Below are positions 1 to 6,860 of a stretch of DNA of 10,358 nucleotides, piece by piece. Every line of letters starts with the position of its first letter. The stretch's first letter is position 1. Source of the stretch: CBDTYW01 sp965364735 (lineage in GTDB: Bacteria; Actinomycetota; Nitriliruptoria; Nitriliruptorales; Nitriliruptoraceae); contig CBDTYW010000129.1 in NCBI GenBank assembly GCA_965364735.1, positions 1 to 10,358 on the forward strand. Reading direction: 5' to 3'. The notes beneath the pieces were generated by a model. The model made no database searches. It was not told where the DNA came from and worked only from the letters and a program-made list of their open reading frames with translations. The position numbers were made by a program, and so were the translations under genes.

Positions 1-29
1 GCCAGCACCACAGGCTGGCCAGGACAGCA

Positions 30-55
30 CGGCGCACCGCGAGGGGCGTGCGCCG
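30..55 (+). promoter_or_regulatory. Hairpin in the leader of the first pilus gene
   Basis: A perfect 8-bp inverted repeat, CGGCGCAC (30-37) and GTGCGCCG (48-55), flanks a 10-nt loop. It ends 9 nt before the GGAG Shine-Dalgarno (65-68) of the CpaB-like gene. No T-run follows, so it is not an obvious terminator. It could be a leader hairpin or an operator; upstream sequence is outside the window. A weaker 6-bp inverted repeat (GCCAGC 1-6, GCTGGC 14-19) lies before it. Function is inferred only from position. Confidence 0.35.
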
Positions 56-73
56 ACACGAGATGGAGCCACG

Positions 74-772
74 ATGGCAGCGATCGACGCAGGTACGGCG
101 CCCCGCAGGGCGACCCCCGCATCGACGCGGTCGCGGGGGGCGCGGCTCTCCGGGGGGCATCTCGTCATGATCCTGGCCGGCCTGCTGGCGCTGGTCGCCA
201 ACCTCGCCGTCCTCAGGGCCGGAGAGGAGACCGTGGAGGTCTGGTCGCTCGCGGCCGACCTCCCGGTCGGAGCCATCGTCACCGCCGCGGACCTGGAGCT
301 GGTCACCGTGCCGGCATCAACGCCGACCGCAGGCCTGATCCTCGGCGCCCAGCCGGTCGGTCAGGTGCTCGTCAACCGGGTCGAGCGCGCGGACCTGCTC
401 CGCGCCAACGACCTTGCCAGCCCGCTGGCCGCCGAAGCCGGCTTGCGACAGATGTCGCTGCCGATCGCCCAGGACCGGGCAGCCGGCGGCCTGATCCGCG
501 TCGACGACCGCATCGATGTCATCCAGGTCCGCGACGGTCGTGCGGTCTTCCTGCTGGCAGGTGTCCGCGTGATCCAGACGGGCCGGGCCACCTCGGGGCT
601 CGGAGCATCCAGCGCTGCGAGCCTCGTGCTCGAGGTCGACGCGGCCCAGGCCCTCTGTCTGGCTGAGGCGCTCGCGGGCGGCCAGCTCGACGTCGTCCGC
701 TCCACCGGTCAGGACCCGGTGCGTGCGACCGGCTGCCTCGCCACCCCCTCGACCGAAGGGGCCAGGCGATGA
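74..772 (+). CDS. cpaB: CpaB/RcpC-like SAF-domain pilus assembly protein
   Basis: This 232-aa protein starts at an ATG preceded by GGAG (65-68) with 5-nt spacing. A basic N-terminus (residues 1-28) leads to one membrane helix at about 28-49. A SAF-type domain follows at about 54-115 (AADLPVGAIVTAADLELVTVP), then a CpaB/RcpC-type region at about 121-215 with the segment GGLIRVDDRIDVIQVRDGR. In the Tad family this protein is an outer-face assembly factor, associated with the secretin in diderms; in single-membrane bacteria it persists without a secretin and its role is poorly defined. The topology predicts the bulk lies outside the cytoplasm. The stop overlaps the next start by 4 bases (ATGA at 769), so translation is probably coupled. 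It is the first gene of a Tad cluster, which supports the call. The protein is fairly short for the family, and similarity to SAF proteins of other function cannot be fully excluded. Confidence 0.78.
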   Translation: MAAIDAGTAPRRATPASTRSRGARLSGGHLVMILAGLLALVANLAVLRAGEETVEVWSLAADLPVGAIVTAADLELVTVPASTPTAGLILGAQPVGQVLVNRVERADLLRANDLASPLAAEAGLRQMSLPIAQDRAAGGLIRVDDRIDVIQVRDGRAVFLLAGVRVIQTGRATSGLGASSAASLVLEVDAAQALCLAEALAGGQLDVVRSTGQDPVRATGCLATPSTEGARR

Positions 773-2004
773 CCTCCGAGCCGACCACCCCGGACCTCGC
801 CGTCGTCGTCTCCCCACGTGGCTGGGCGCAGGACCTGCACCGATTCGTCGCCGACCACGGTGGCGCCCGGGTCCGTCACCGCGTCCTCGACGCCCGCGAG
901 GCGGCCGGCGCGACCTACGACGTCCTCGTCATCGACGACCTCACCTCGTTCGTCTCCGCACGTCTCGTCGCGAACGTCCAGCGCGATCGACGGCGTGTGC
1001 TCGGCCTCTACGACCCGGCCGAACCGACCGGGCGGCGTCGGCTCGAGGACCTCGGCGTCGACGAGGTCGCGCCGGTCACCGCGGCGCCGGAAGAGCTGAT
1101 CGCCATTGCTCAGGCGCTGGCTGCCGGCCTCCGTCTGCACGACGGCCTCGAGCAGCTCGCCGACGAGCCCACGGCGGGCGACCTCGATCACCGCGCCCCG
1201 GTCGTGGCCATCGGCGGGCCCTCTGGCGGAACCGGCGCCACCGAGATCGCGCTTTCGCTGGCGGTGGCATGCGCCGCACGCGGCGAGGCGGTCGTGCTGA
1301 TCGACGGCGACGAGTTCGCCCCCTCGCTCGCCCAACGACTCAACCTCGACCTGCACCCGAACCTGCGTGTCGCCGTGGAGGCGGCCCGCAGCACGACGGA
1401 CCTCGACGCGGCGATGTTCACGATCCCCGTGCCCGCCGGCAGCCTGCGCGTCGTGGGAGGTCTCCCGACCCCGGCATCCTGGGCCGATGTCCGCCCGGCC
1501 GAGGTCATCGACCTCATCCACGACCTCGCGCTCGAGGCCGATCGCGTGATCGTCAACGTCGGGCACGGCGTCGAGCAGCACGCCGTGGGCGGCGACCGCG
1601 GACGCTTCGACCAGACCCGCGAGATCCTCACCCACGTTGACGGCGTCCTCGTCGTCGGTGCCCCGACGCCGATCGGCGTCGCGCGCCTGCTCGACTGGGT
1701 CGCCACGGTCCGCCAGCTCACCCGCGCCCCGATCGACGTCGTCGTCAACCGCGCCCCGTCCTCCAGCTTCGTGCAGGGCGAGATCCGCGACGAGATCCGC
1801 CGTTCCTGGTCGCCGATGACGCTCGAGTTCCTGCCCGAGGAGCGCGACGTCGCCACGGCCGTCTGGGCCGGGACGATCGTGACGGGCCGCAGGTGGCGCA
1901 AGCTCACGGAGAGGCTCGCCGAGCGGGTCCTCTCCGGGGACCGCATCGCAGCCACCGCCCGCGCGCAGGCCCCGAGGTTCGACCCGCTGGGAGCAGGGCT
2001 GTGA
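769..2004 (+). CDS. cpaE: CpaE/TadZ-like pilus localisation ATPase, degenerate P-loop
   Basis: This 411-aa protein has a receiver-like N-terminal region (about 10-125, with VLVIDDL at 52-58) and a ParA/MinD-like domain from about 145 to 385. TadZ/CpaE proteins place the Tad machine at its site in the cell and are usually encoded just before the motor ATPase, as here. Visible motifs are a P-loop-like segment GGPSGGTGATE (149-159), LIDGDE (177-182) matching the Walker A' D-x-D, DRVIVNVGHG (258-267) at the Walker B position, and VVNRAP (325-330) matching the nucleotide-base NR motif. The deviant Walker A normally reads KGGxGKTT; here the signature lysine is S152, the P-loop lysine is A157 and one Thr is E159. 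The Walker B Asp is N263. Nucleotide hydrolysis is therefore doubtful, though binding or dimerisation may remain. It overlaps both neighbours by 4 bases (ATGA upstream, GTGA downstream). Confidence 0.82.
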   Translation: MTSEPTTPDLAVVVSPRGWAQDLHRFVADHGGARVRHRVLDAREAAGATYDVLVIDDLTSFVSARLVANVQRDRRRVLGLYDPAEPTGRRRLEDLGVDEVAPVTAAPEELIAIAQALAAGLRLHDGLEQLADEPTAGDLDHRAPVVAIGGPSGGTGATEIALSLAVACAARGEAVVLIDGDEFAPSLAQRLNLDLHPNLRVAVEAARSTTDLDAAMFTIPVPAGSLRVVGGLPTPASWADVRPAEVIDLIHDLALEADRVIVNVGHGVEQHAVGGDRGRFDQTREILTHVDGVLVVGAPTPIGVARLLDWVATVRQLTRAPIDVVVNRAPSSSFVQGEIRDEIRRSWSPMTLEFLPEERDVATAVWAGTIVTGRRWRKLTERLAERVLSGDRIAATARAQAPRFDPLGAGL

Positions 2005-3284
2005 GCCTCGTCACCTCCGCCTACGACGTCATCCGACTCGACGTGCTCGACCGGCTCGAGCGCGACGCGCTGGACCCGGAGCAGCACGGCGAGGCCGTCC
2101 GCGGGGTCGTGACCGACGCCATCGCGGACTACCAGCGACGCGCCCACCTCGGGGCGGCGCGTGCCCTCGCCGACCCGTCAGGCATGACCGACCGGTTGCT
2201 GTCCTCGATCACCGCGTACGGGCCGTTGAGCGCCCTCTTCGAGCGTGACGACGTCGAGGAGATCTTCATCGAGGGATCGCGGGTCAGCTTCCTCGACCGT
2301 TCCGGGCGGCTGCAGGGACTGCCGACGCCGACGACCGAGCAGGAGAACCGCCAGCTCATCGACCGGCTCCTCGCGACGACCCAGCGGACGCTCGACGCCA
2401 AGACACCGCTCGTCCAGGCTCGCGTCCTCGACGGCGCCGCTCGTCTCACGGCCGCGCAGCGCCCCGTCGCTGACTCGCTCTCCGCCACGATCCGTCGACA
2501 CCTGCTCAAGCGCGAGTCGCTGCGCACGATGGTCGAGCGCAACGCCGTCAGCCGTCCCGCCGCGGGGTACCTCTGGGCGCTGATGCAGGCCCGGACGAGC
2601 CTGCTCGTCTCCGGACCTCCCGGAGCAGGCAAGACCTCGATGCTCTCCGCGCTGCTGAGCGCGGTCCCGTCCACCCAGTCGATCCGCTGCTGCGAGGAGG
2701 TCCGCGAGCTCTCCGTCCCGCTGACCCACGGGTCCTACTACGAGGCGCGACCGCCGGCCCTCGACGGGTCCAGCGCGGTCACCATCCGCGATCTGCTGAA
2801 GTTCATCCTCGCGATGCGGCCCGACCGCATCGTCGTTGGCGAGGTCCGTGGCGCAGAGGCCTTCGAGCTGACGCGCGCCGTCAACGCCGGCTGCGGCTTC
2901 ACCTGCACGATCCACGCCAACACGGCCCGCGACGCCCTGTCGGCGCTCGTCAACGCGGCGATCATGGCCGGGGAGAACGTCCGCGAGGACGTCGTGCGAC
3001 GCGTCTTCTCCCAGGCCCTCGACGTGGTCGTCCAGCTCGACCGCGACGAGATCGGCGCCGCGGGTTCCGACGACGGAATCCGTCGCCAGGTCACCGAGAT
3101 CCTCGGAGTCGTCCCGGCCCTGACCGACGGCTTCTCGACCGAGGCGATCTTCCTGTCGGCACACATCGGCGCCCCGCTGCTGTGGACGGGCGTGGTCCCG
3201 TCGGACTCCGAGCGCATCGACCGGACGCTGCCGGACGGCCTGACCGTGCGGGCGATCCTCGAGGATCGGGCGTCGCCGCTGTGA
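2001..3284 (+). CDS. cpaF: CpaF-type Tad pilus motor ATPase
   Basis: This is a secretion/pilus hexameric ATPase (GspE/VirB11 superfamily) that powers pilin extrusion from the cytoplasmic face. I chose the GTG at 2001, which overlaps the upstream stop as GTGA and gives 427 aa. The reading frame is open further upstream, to an ATG at 1893, but that adds 36 low-complexity Arg/Pro/Ala-rich residues lying inside cpaE. From the GTG start the motifs are: N-terminal domain about 60-165 with the conserved TAYGPLSALF and SATIRRH; Walker A GPPGAGKT (205-212); Asp-box region CCEEVREL (230-237); Walker B region RPDRIVVGEVRGAEA (273-287); His box TCTIHANTARDAL (301-313). All catalytic elements look intact, unlike cpaE. 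The synonym tadA is avoided because a tRNA deaminase of the same name lies in this window. It overlaps tadB by 4 bases. Confidence 0.93.
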   Translation: MSLVTSAYDVIRLDVLDRLERDALDPEQHGEAVRGVVTDAIADYQRRAHLGAARALADPSGMTDRLLSSITAYGPLSALFERDDVEEIFIEGSRVSFLDRSGRLQGLPTPTTEQENRQLIDRLLATTQRTLDAKTPLVQARVLDGAARLTAAQRPVADSLSATIRRHLLKRESLRTMVERNAVSRPAAGYLWALMQARTSLLVSGPPGAGKTSMLSALLSAVPSTQSIRCCEEVRELSVPLTHGSYYEARPPALDGSSAVTIRDLLKFILAMRPDRIVVGEVRGAEAFELTRAVNAGCGFTCTIHANTARDALSALVNAAIMAGENVREDVVRRVFSQALDVVVQLDRDEIGAAGSDDGIRRQVTEILGVVPALTDGFSTEAIFLSAHIGAPLLWTGVVPSDSERIDRTLPDGLTVRAILEDRASPL

Positions 3285-4198
3285 ACGCCTCGCTCCTCAC
3301 GCTCCTTGCTGCCGTCGCCTCCGCAGCCGCCGCCAGCCTCGCCGTGGGCGCGCTCATGGGCACCATGCCCGAGCTCAGGCCCCGACGCGAGGACACCGCC
3401 GTCTCCGAGCGCCAGCAATGGCTGGTCCAGTCCGGAGTCGACCTCACACCCCGCCAGTTCCTGCTCGGCAGCGGGCTCCTCGCCGTCCTCGCCTACATCG
3501 TGGTCCTCACGATCACCGCGACCCCGACCATCGCGATCGTCCCGGCGCTGACCGCCGGGGGGATGCCGCGCGTCATGCTCGAGCGGCTGCGGCAGCGTCG
3601 CCTCCGCGAGGTCGCCGAGGCGTGGCCGGACGGTGTCCGGGATCTCGTCGCCGCGGTCGCAGCCGGACAGTCGCTCAACCAGGCCGTCGAGGGGCTTGCA
3701 GCCAACGGGCCCGTCGCGCTGCGCGAGGCATTCGTGCGCTACCCGACGCTGTCCCGGATGCTCGGCGTCGCCGGGGCGCTCGAGACCATCCGCGAGGAGC
3801 TGGCCGATCCGACGTCGGACCGCGTCCTCGAGGTCCTGATCCTGGCCCACGAGCGCGGGGGCCAGCTCCTCGCACCGATCCTGCGTGACCTCGCCGAGGC
3901 CACGACCAGCGACCTGCGGGTCGCGGAGCAGCTCCAGACCGACCAGCTCGAGCAGAAGATCAACGCTCGGGCCGTGTTCGTGATGCCGTGGTTCGTCCTG
4001 GTCGCGCTGACGCTGCGCGAGGGCCCGTTCCGCGACTTCTACGCGAGCGGCGCGGGGGTGATCGTCGTCATCCTCGGTGGCGGGATGAGCCTGTTCGGGA
4101 TGTGGCTGATCAACCGGCTCGGTCGCTCGCACGTCGAGCCGCGGGTGCTCGGCGGCGGGGCGCGGGCAACCGAACGTCGCGGTGAGGTCCGCGCATGA
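3281..4198 (+). CDS. tadB: TadB-like inner-membrane platform protein (T2SSF family)
   Basis: The 305-aa protein starts at a GTG within a GTGA overlap with cpaF; a longer in-frame reading from 3182 would lie inside cpaF and is not hydrophobic. Predicted membrane segments lie at about 5-27, 61-93 (two helices), 230-247 and 256-278. The T2SSF-type cytoplasmic region lies at about 105-225, with EAWPDGVRDLVAAVAAGQSL (114-133) and LAHERGGQLLAPILRDLAEA (188-207), both typical of TadB/GspF. Known TadB and TadC together form the platform that couples CpaF to pilin extraction from the membrane. The length is normal for the family. It is followed by tadC with a 4-base ATGA overlap, and the pairing of two T2SSF genes in a row is diagnostic of Tad loci. 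Confidence 0.88.
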   Translation: MNASLLTLLAAVASAAAASLAVGALMGTMPELRPRREDTAVSERQQWLVQSGVDLTPRQFLLGSGLLAVLAYIVVLTITATPTIAIVPALTAGGMPRVMLERLRQRRLREVAEAWPDGVRDLVAAVAAGQSLNQAVEGLAANGPVALREAFVRYPTLSRMLGVAGALETIREELADPTSDRVLEVLILAHERGGQLLAPILRDLAEATTSDLRVAEQLQTDQLEQKINARAVFVMPWFVLVALTLREGPFRDFYASGAGVIVVILGGGMSLFGMWLINRLGRSHVEPRVLGGGARATERRGEVRA

Positions 4199-5157
4199 AC
4201 GGCGACCGTCTCCTGCTGCTGCTCGCCGTCTCCGCGGCGTCCGCGTTCGTCATGCTCTGCGCCAGGCAGGTGCTCCCGCCGACCCGACGCCTCGGGGGAC
4301 GGGTCCGGCCCTACACCCGTGCGGCACGGACCTCGCTCGGCCGCTCCGCCGACGTCCGCGCGTTGGCGGCCACGCTTCCCGACGCCACGATCCTACGACG
4401 TCTGCTCGATCCGCTGCTGCGCCGCGGGCTCTCCGTGATGTCGGATCGCTGGTCGCAGGCCAACGAAGCAGGGCTGCGGGTGCGGATCCGGCAGGCCCGG
4501 ATCCTGCGCCACCTCCCCGAGTCCCAGCGACTCGGCGAGCTGCACCTGCGCGAGGCGTTCGGAGCGGCGACGGGGATGCTGGCCGGCATCGTCGGGGCGG
4601 CGCTGGTCGGCAGCCCGGCGGTCACCGTGCTGGCTGCGGGCGTGCTCGGCGGGATCTTCGGGGGGACCCGCCAGCGCGGGGCGCTCGACGCGGCGATCGA
4701 GGACCGTCGACGCCGGATGCACATCGAGCTGTCCACGATCAACCATCTCATCGCGATGCACGTCCGCATCGGCGGCGGCATCGTTCAGGCGCTCCAGCGC
4801 GTCGTCGAGCGCGGCAACGGCGAGATCGTGGCCGAGCTCGCCGACGTCCTGCGGGCGCACGAGCACGGCGCCCCGATCCATGAGGCGCTCACCCACGCTG
4901 CCCACGACACGCCCGAGCCGGCCGTCGCACGGACCTACCGGCTGCTCGCGGCAGGCTCCGAGTACGGCGCCGACCTCGCCGACGCGCTCCTCGCCCACGC
5001 GGAGGACGTGCGTGAGGCACATCGCGAAGCCCTGCGCCGTGAGGCCACCAAGCGCCGCGCCGCGATGCTCATCCCGACGATCGCCGTCCTGGCGCCCGTG
5101 ATGCTGCTGTTCATCGCTGCGCCGTTGCCCACGCTCGTGTTCGGCAGTGTGCGCTGA
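4195..5157 (+). CDS. tadC: TadC-like inner-membrane platform protein (T2SSF family)
   Basis: The 320-aa protein starts at the ATG of an ATGA overlap with tadB. Hydrophobic segments are at about 5-22, two between 121 and 157, and 290-312. The T2SSF-type region lies at about 170-285, with the conserved STINHLIAMHVRIGGGIVQA (180-199) and a later cytoplasmic stretch around LAAGSEYGADLADALLAHAE (251-270). A long charged region (about 30-120) precedes the central helices. As the second platform protein it should heterodimerise with TadB. It is the last gene of the five-gene overlapping block; the stop is followed by 97 bases before the pilin gene, the only sizeable break in the pilus locus. No T-rich terminator follows it, so read-through into the pilin genes is possible. 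Confidence 0.87.
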   Translation: MNGDRLLLLLAVSAASAFVMLCARQVLPPTRRLGGRVRPYTRAARTSLGRSADVRALAATLPDATILRRLLDPLLRRGLSVMSDRWSQANEAGLRVRIRQARILRHLPESQRLGELHLREAFGAATGMLAGIVGAALVGSPAVTVLAAGVLGGIFGGTRQRGALDAAIEDRRRRMHIELSTINHLIAMHVRIGGGIVQALQRVVERGNGEIVAELADVLRAHEHGAPIHEALTHAAHDTPEPAVARTYRLLAAGSEYGADLADALLAHAEDVREAHREALRREATKRRAAMLIPTIAVLAPVMLLFIAAPLPTLVFGSVR

Positions 5158-5180
5158 ACAGCGTCAGACCAACTCAAGAC

Positions 5181-5209
5181 TTGCAATACTGTGATCTGTC
5201 CGATCACAT
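5181..5209 (+). promoter_or_regulatory. Likely pilin promoter with 7-bp dyad (candidate operator)
   Basis: In the 97-base gap before the pilin gene, a locally AT-richer patch holds a perfect 7-bp inverted repeat: TGTGATC (5190-5196), TGTCC spacer, GATCACA (5202-5208). Two promoter readings overlap it. TACTGT (5187-5192) could be a -10 box with a poor -35. Alternatively TTGCAA (5181-5186, 4 of 6 matches to TTGACA) with 17-bp spacing gives TCACAT (5204-5209) as -10, which puts the dyad mostly within the spacer. Either reading places the dyad where a repressor would act. The half-sites resemble CRP sites but are 9 bp apart rather than 6. Confidence 0.45.
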
Positions 5210-5219
5210 CGTCAACCGC

Positions 5220-5236
5220 CGCCGCACCGAGCGGCG
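5220..5236 (+). promoter_or_regulatory. GC hairpin directly before the pilin ribosome-binding site
   Basis: CGCCGC (5220-5225) and GCGGCG (5231-5236) form a perfect 6-bp GC stem with loop ACCGA. It ends 5 nt before the AGGGGGAT Shine-Dalgarno at 5242-5249. There is no T-run after it. Such a stem can stabilise a highly expressed pilin mRNA or limit read-through from tadC; this is inference. Confidence 0.35.
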
Positions 5237-5254
5237 CCACCAGGGGGATCCCAG

Positions 5255-5461
5255 ATGGACCACGTCACCACCCACCTCATCGCCATGCGCGCCTATGTCG
5301 CGGACCTCCACGAGGGCGAGGACGGCTTCTCGACCGCGGAGCTCCTCGGCAACGCCGCCCTCGGCATCGTCGCGCTCGTCGCCATCTGGGCCGGTCTCTC
5401 CGCGATCGGCGTCGACGTCATGACGCTGGTCCGCAACGAAGCCGGCCTCCCGGCGAACTGA
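5255..5461 (+). CDS. flp: Flp-type major pilin
   Basis: This 68-aa protein is the likely fibre subunit. It starts at ATG 5255, preceded by AGGGGGAT (5242-5249). The prepilin motif reads EGEDG|FSTAELLGNAALG, with predicted cleavage after G24, F25 as +1 and Glu29 at +5, the hallmark of type IV and Flp prepilins. A hydrophobic helix spans about 25-52, followed by a short tail (about 53-68). Mature length would be 44 aa, small as expected for Flp pilins. The residue after the +5 Glu is Leu rather than the usual Tyr of Flp pilins. An alternative ATG at 5285 (Met11) would shorten only the leader and has a worse ribosome-binding site. The gene has its own likely promoter, suiting the large excess of pilin needed, and is followed after 2 bases by a TadE-like gene. 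A prepilin peptidase is needed but not present here. Confidence 0.85.
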   Translation: MDHVTTHLIAMRAYVADLHEGEDGFSTAELLGNAALGIVALVAIWAGLSAIGVDVMTLVRNEAGLPAN

Positions 5462-5463
5462 CG

Positions 5464-5853
5464 ATGAGCAACCGCAGCGACGACGGGTTCGTCACCGTGA
5501 CCCACGTGGCTGCGGTGGCGCTGTCGCTGCTGCTCTTCACGATGTTCGCGAACCTGATCGTGGTCCAGCTGCAGCGCGCGACGTTGCGAGCAGCGGCGGA
5601 CCAGGGGGTCCGGGCGGGTTCGCGCTCGCAGAGTGATCTCGATGCCGACGGGGCGTGCGAACGGGCCGCGACCAGCGCGCTCGACGACCTCCTCGGCATC
5701 GACAGCGTCATCCGGCGGCAGTTCTTCGCGAGCTGCACGACACGGTCGGGGCGCGTTGATGCGTTCGTCTCCGGACGATCTCCCGCATGGCTGCCGATCT
5801 CCCCGGACTTCCGGCTCGACGAGCGGGCCTTCGCGGTGCGGGAGGCGGAATGA
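5464..5853 (+). CDS. TadE-like minor pilin, lacking the +5 glutamate
   Basis: This 129-aa protein starts at ATG 5464, two bases after the pilin stop. No strong Shine-Dalgarno is seen, so translation probably couples to the pilin gene. The N-terminus SDDG|FVTVTHVAAVALSLLLF (from Ser5) looks like a prepilin leader with G8|F9 and a membrane helix at about 13-35, but the +5 position is Thr13 instead of Glu. The following RATLRAAADQGVRAGS (38-53) is characteristic of TadE/TadG-type pseudopilins. The extracytoplasmic part carries two cysteines, C65 and C91, which could form a disulfide. By position and layout it is a minor pilin or pseudopilin of the Tad system; the C-terminal region (about 92-129) is not recognised. 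The stop overlaps the next start as ATGA. Confidence 0.68.
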   Translation: MSNRSDDGFVTVTHVAAVALSLLLFTMFANLIVVQLQRATLRAAADQGVRAGSRSQSDLDADGACERAATSALDDLLGIDSVIRRQFFASCTTRSGRVDAFVSGRSPAWLPISPDFRLDERAFAVREAE

Positions 5854-6272
5854 TGGGTCGGCTGCGTCAGCGGCTGCGTCGTGAGGACGGCAGCGCTCCG
5901 GTGGAGCTCGTCGCCTCGGCGGCGTTGCTCGTGCTGCCCGTCGTCATGATCGTGGCGAGCCTCCCCACGTGGATGGAGGCGAGCGCGATGGGCCGGACCG
6001 TCGCGACCGAGGTGGCCCGGATCGCAGCGATCGCCGTGACCGGGCACGGGCGCGCGGAGAACATGGGTGCGGTGATCGCCGAGCTCGACGGCCGACAGGC
6101 GGGCGTCGTCACCGACGTCGCCCAGCCGGTCTACGCCAACGGTCACGTCTCCGTGAAGGTGACCGTCGAGTTCCCCGCGATCCGGCTGCCGTTCATCGAC
6201 GTCGGGGTCGGCAACCTGACGCGGACGATCACCCACGTCGAGGCGGTCGACGTCTACCGGCGCAGCGAATGA
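5850..6272 (+). CDS. tadE: TadE-like pseudopilin with intact +5 glutamate
   Basis: The 140-aa reading from ATG 5850 overlaps the previous stop (ATGA). A second ATG follows at once at 5853 and has better spacing (7 nt rather than 4) from GGAGG at 5841-5845, so the true start may be one codon later. The N-terminus RREDG|SAPVELVASAALLVL (10-29) has cleavage after G14, Glu19 at +5 and a helix at about 20-40, matching TadE prepilins, which are processed by the Tad prepilin peptidase. The region AMGRTVATEVARIAAIAV is typical of the amphipathic continuation of such pseudopilins. The C-terminal half contains short beta-like segments (GHVSVKVTVEF). It has no cysteines. It sits between two other small single-TM proteins in an overlapping array, so it is likely co-assembled with them. 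Confidence 0.75.
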   Translation: MMGRLRQRLRREDGSAPVELVASAALLVLPVVMIVASLPTWMEASAMGRTVATEVARIAAIAVTGHGRAENMGAVIAELDGRQAGVVTDVAQPVYANGHVSVKVTVEFPAIRLPFIDVGVGNLTRTITHVEAVDVYRRSE

Positions 6273-6724
6273 GCGCCCGGACCCGACGACGGCAGCGCCT
6301 CGACGACGACGCGGGGGCGGTCGTCATCTGGATGCTCGGGCTGAGCCTGATGTTGCTCGGCCTCGGCGGTCTGACCCTCGGTGTGTGGGAGGTCTTCGGT
6401 GATCGCCGGGAGCTCGCGGACATCGCCGACACGATGGCGATCGCGGCGGCGTCGGGCATCGACGAGACGCTGCTTCGGGACACCGGCCAGGTCGTCATCG
6501 ACGAAGACCGAGCTCGCGACCTCGCCCGGTCTGTCCTGGCTCGGCAGGAGGGCGGTGCGGCCCTGATCGAGACGGCGATCGTCGAGTTCACGCTCGATGG
6601 GATCCGCATCGAGCTGACCCGCGACGTTCCGCTCGGCCTGATCGGCATCTTGTCCCCGGGCGGCGACGACGTCACGGTCACCGTGGAGGCCTTCGCCCGT
6701 CCTCGCCTGCTCGACGTCCCCTGA
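6269..6724 (+). CDS. TadG-like Tad pilus assembly protein
   Basis: This 151-aa protein starts at ATG 6269 in an ATGA overlap with the preceding tadE. The N-terminus is basic, then DDDAGAVVIWMLGLSLMLLG (12-31) leads into a membrane helix at about 18-41. The helix is followed by RRELADIADTMAIAAASGID (46-65), matching the TadG/TadE-like pattern in which an Arg-rich turn precedes an Asp/Ala-rich helix after the TM. TadG-like proteins are usually longer and may carry a von Willebrand domain; here the extracytoplasmic part is only about 110 aa and no such domain is visible. It could equally be called TadF-like. It is the last gene of the pilus cluster. No clear terminator follows it. Confidence 0.68.
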   Translation: MSARTRRRQRLDDDAGAVVIWMLGLSLMLLGLGGLTLGVWEVFGDRRELADIADTMAIAAASGIDETLLRDTGQVVIDEDRARDLARSVLARQEGGAALIETAIVEFTLDGIRIELTRDVPLGLIGILSPGGDDVTVTVEAFARPRLLDVP

Positions 6725-6782
6725 TCCGCGTCATCTGGGCGCAGCCCGTCGATGGGCCATGGCGGGCCGCAGCTGATCGTCG

Positions 6783-6788
6783 TATGGT
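6783..6788 (+). promoter_or_regulatory. Possible -10 box for the four-helix membrane protein gene
   Basis: TATGGT (4 of 6 matches to TATAAT) lies in the 136-base gap between the TadG-like gene and the membrane protein gene. No convincing -35 sits 16-18 bp upstream. The gap itself holds no other gene. Weak evidence; transcription could also continue from the pilus cluster. Confidence 0.25.
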
Positions 6789-6860
6789 CGAAGCGCTGGC
6801 CGGGTGAAGCATCCGGATGCACGGACAGGACCGAACCGGGGACAACCAGAGGACACTTCC

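Noticed and set aside
1893..2000. Upstream extension of cpaF to an ATG at 1893.
   Set aside because: It lies inside cpaE, encodes Arg/Pro/Ala-rich low-complexity sequence, and the GTGA overlap at 2001 matches the pattern of the rest of the cluster.
2738..4132. A 464-codon minus-strand open frame opposite cpaF and tadB, and a 308-codon one at 709-1635.
   Set aside because: They lie opposite well-supported genes. Long antisense open frames are expected at this GC content, and the translations are rich in Arg/Asp/Gly with no recognisable domain.
5190..5208. CRP-type binding site upstream of the pilin gene.
   Set aside because: TGTGA and TCACA are present but 9 bp apart instead of 6, so it does not fit the CRP/GlxR consensus. 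It is kept only as a dyad of unknown partner.
6804..6860. GTG start 19 codons upstream for the four-helix membrane protein.
   Set aside because: It has no ribosome-binding site, and ATG 6861 has AGAGGA at good spacing.
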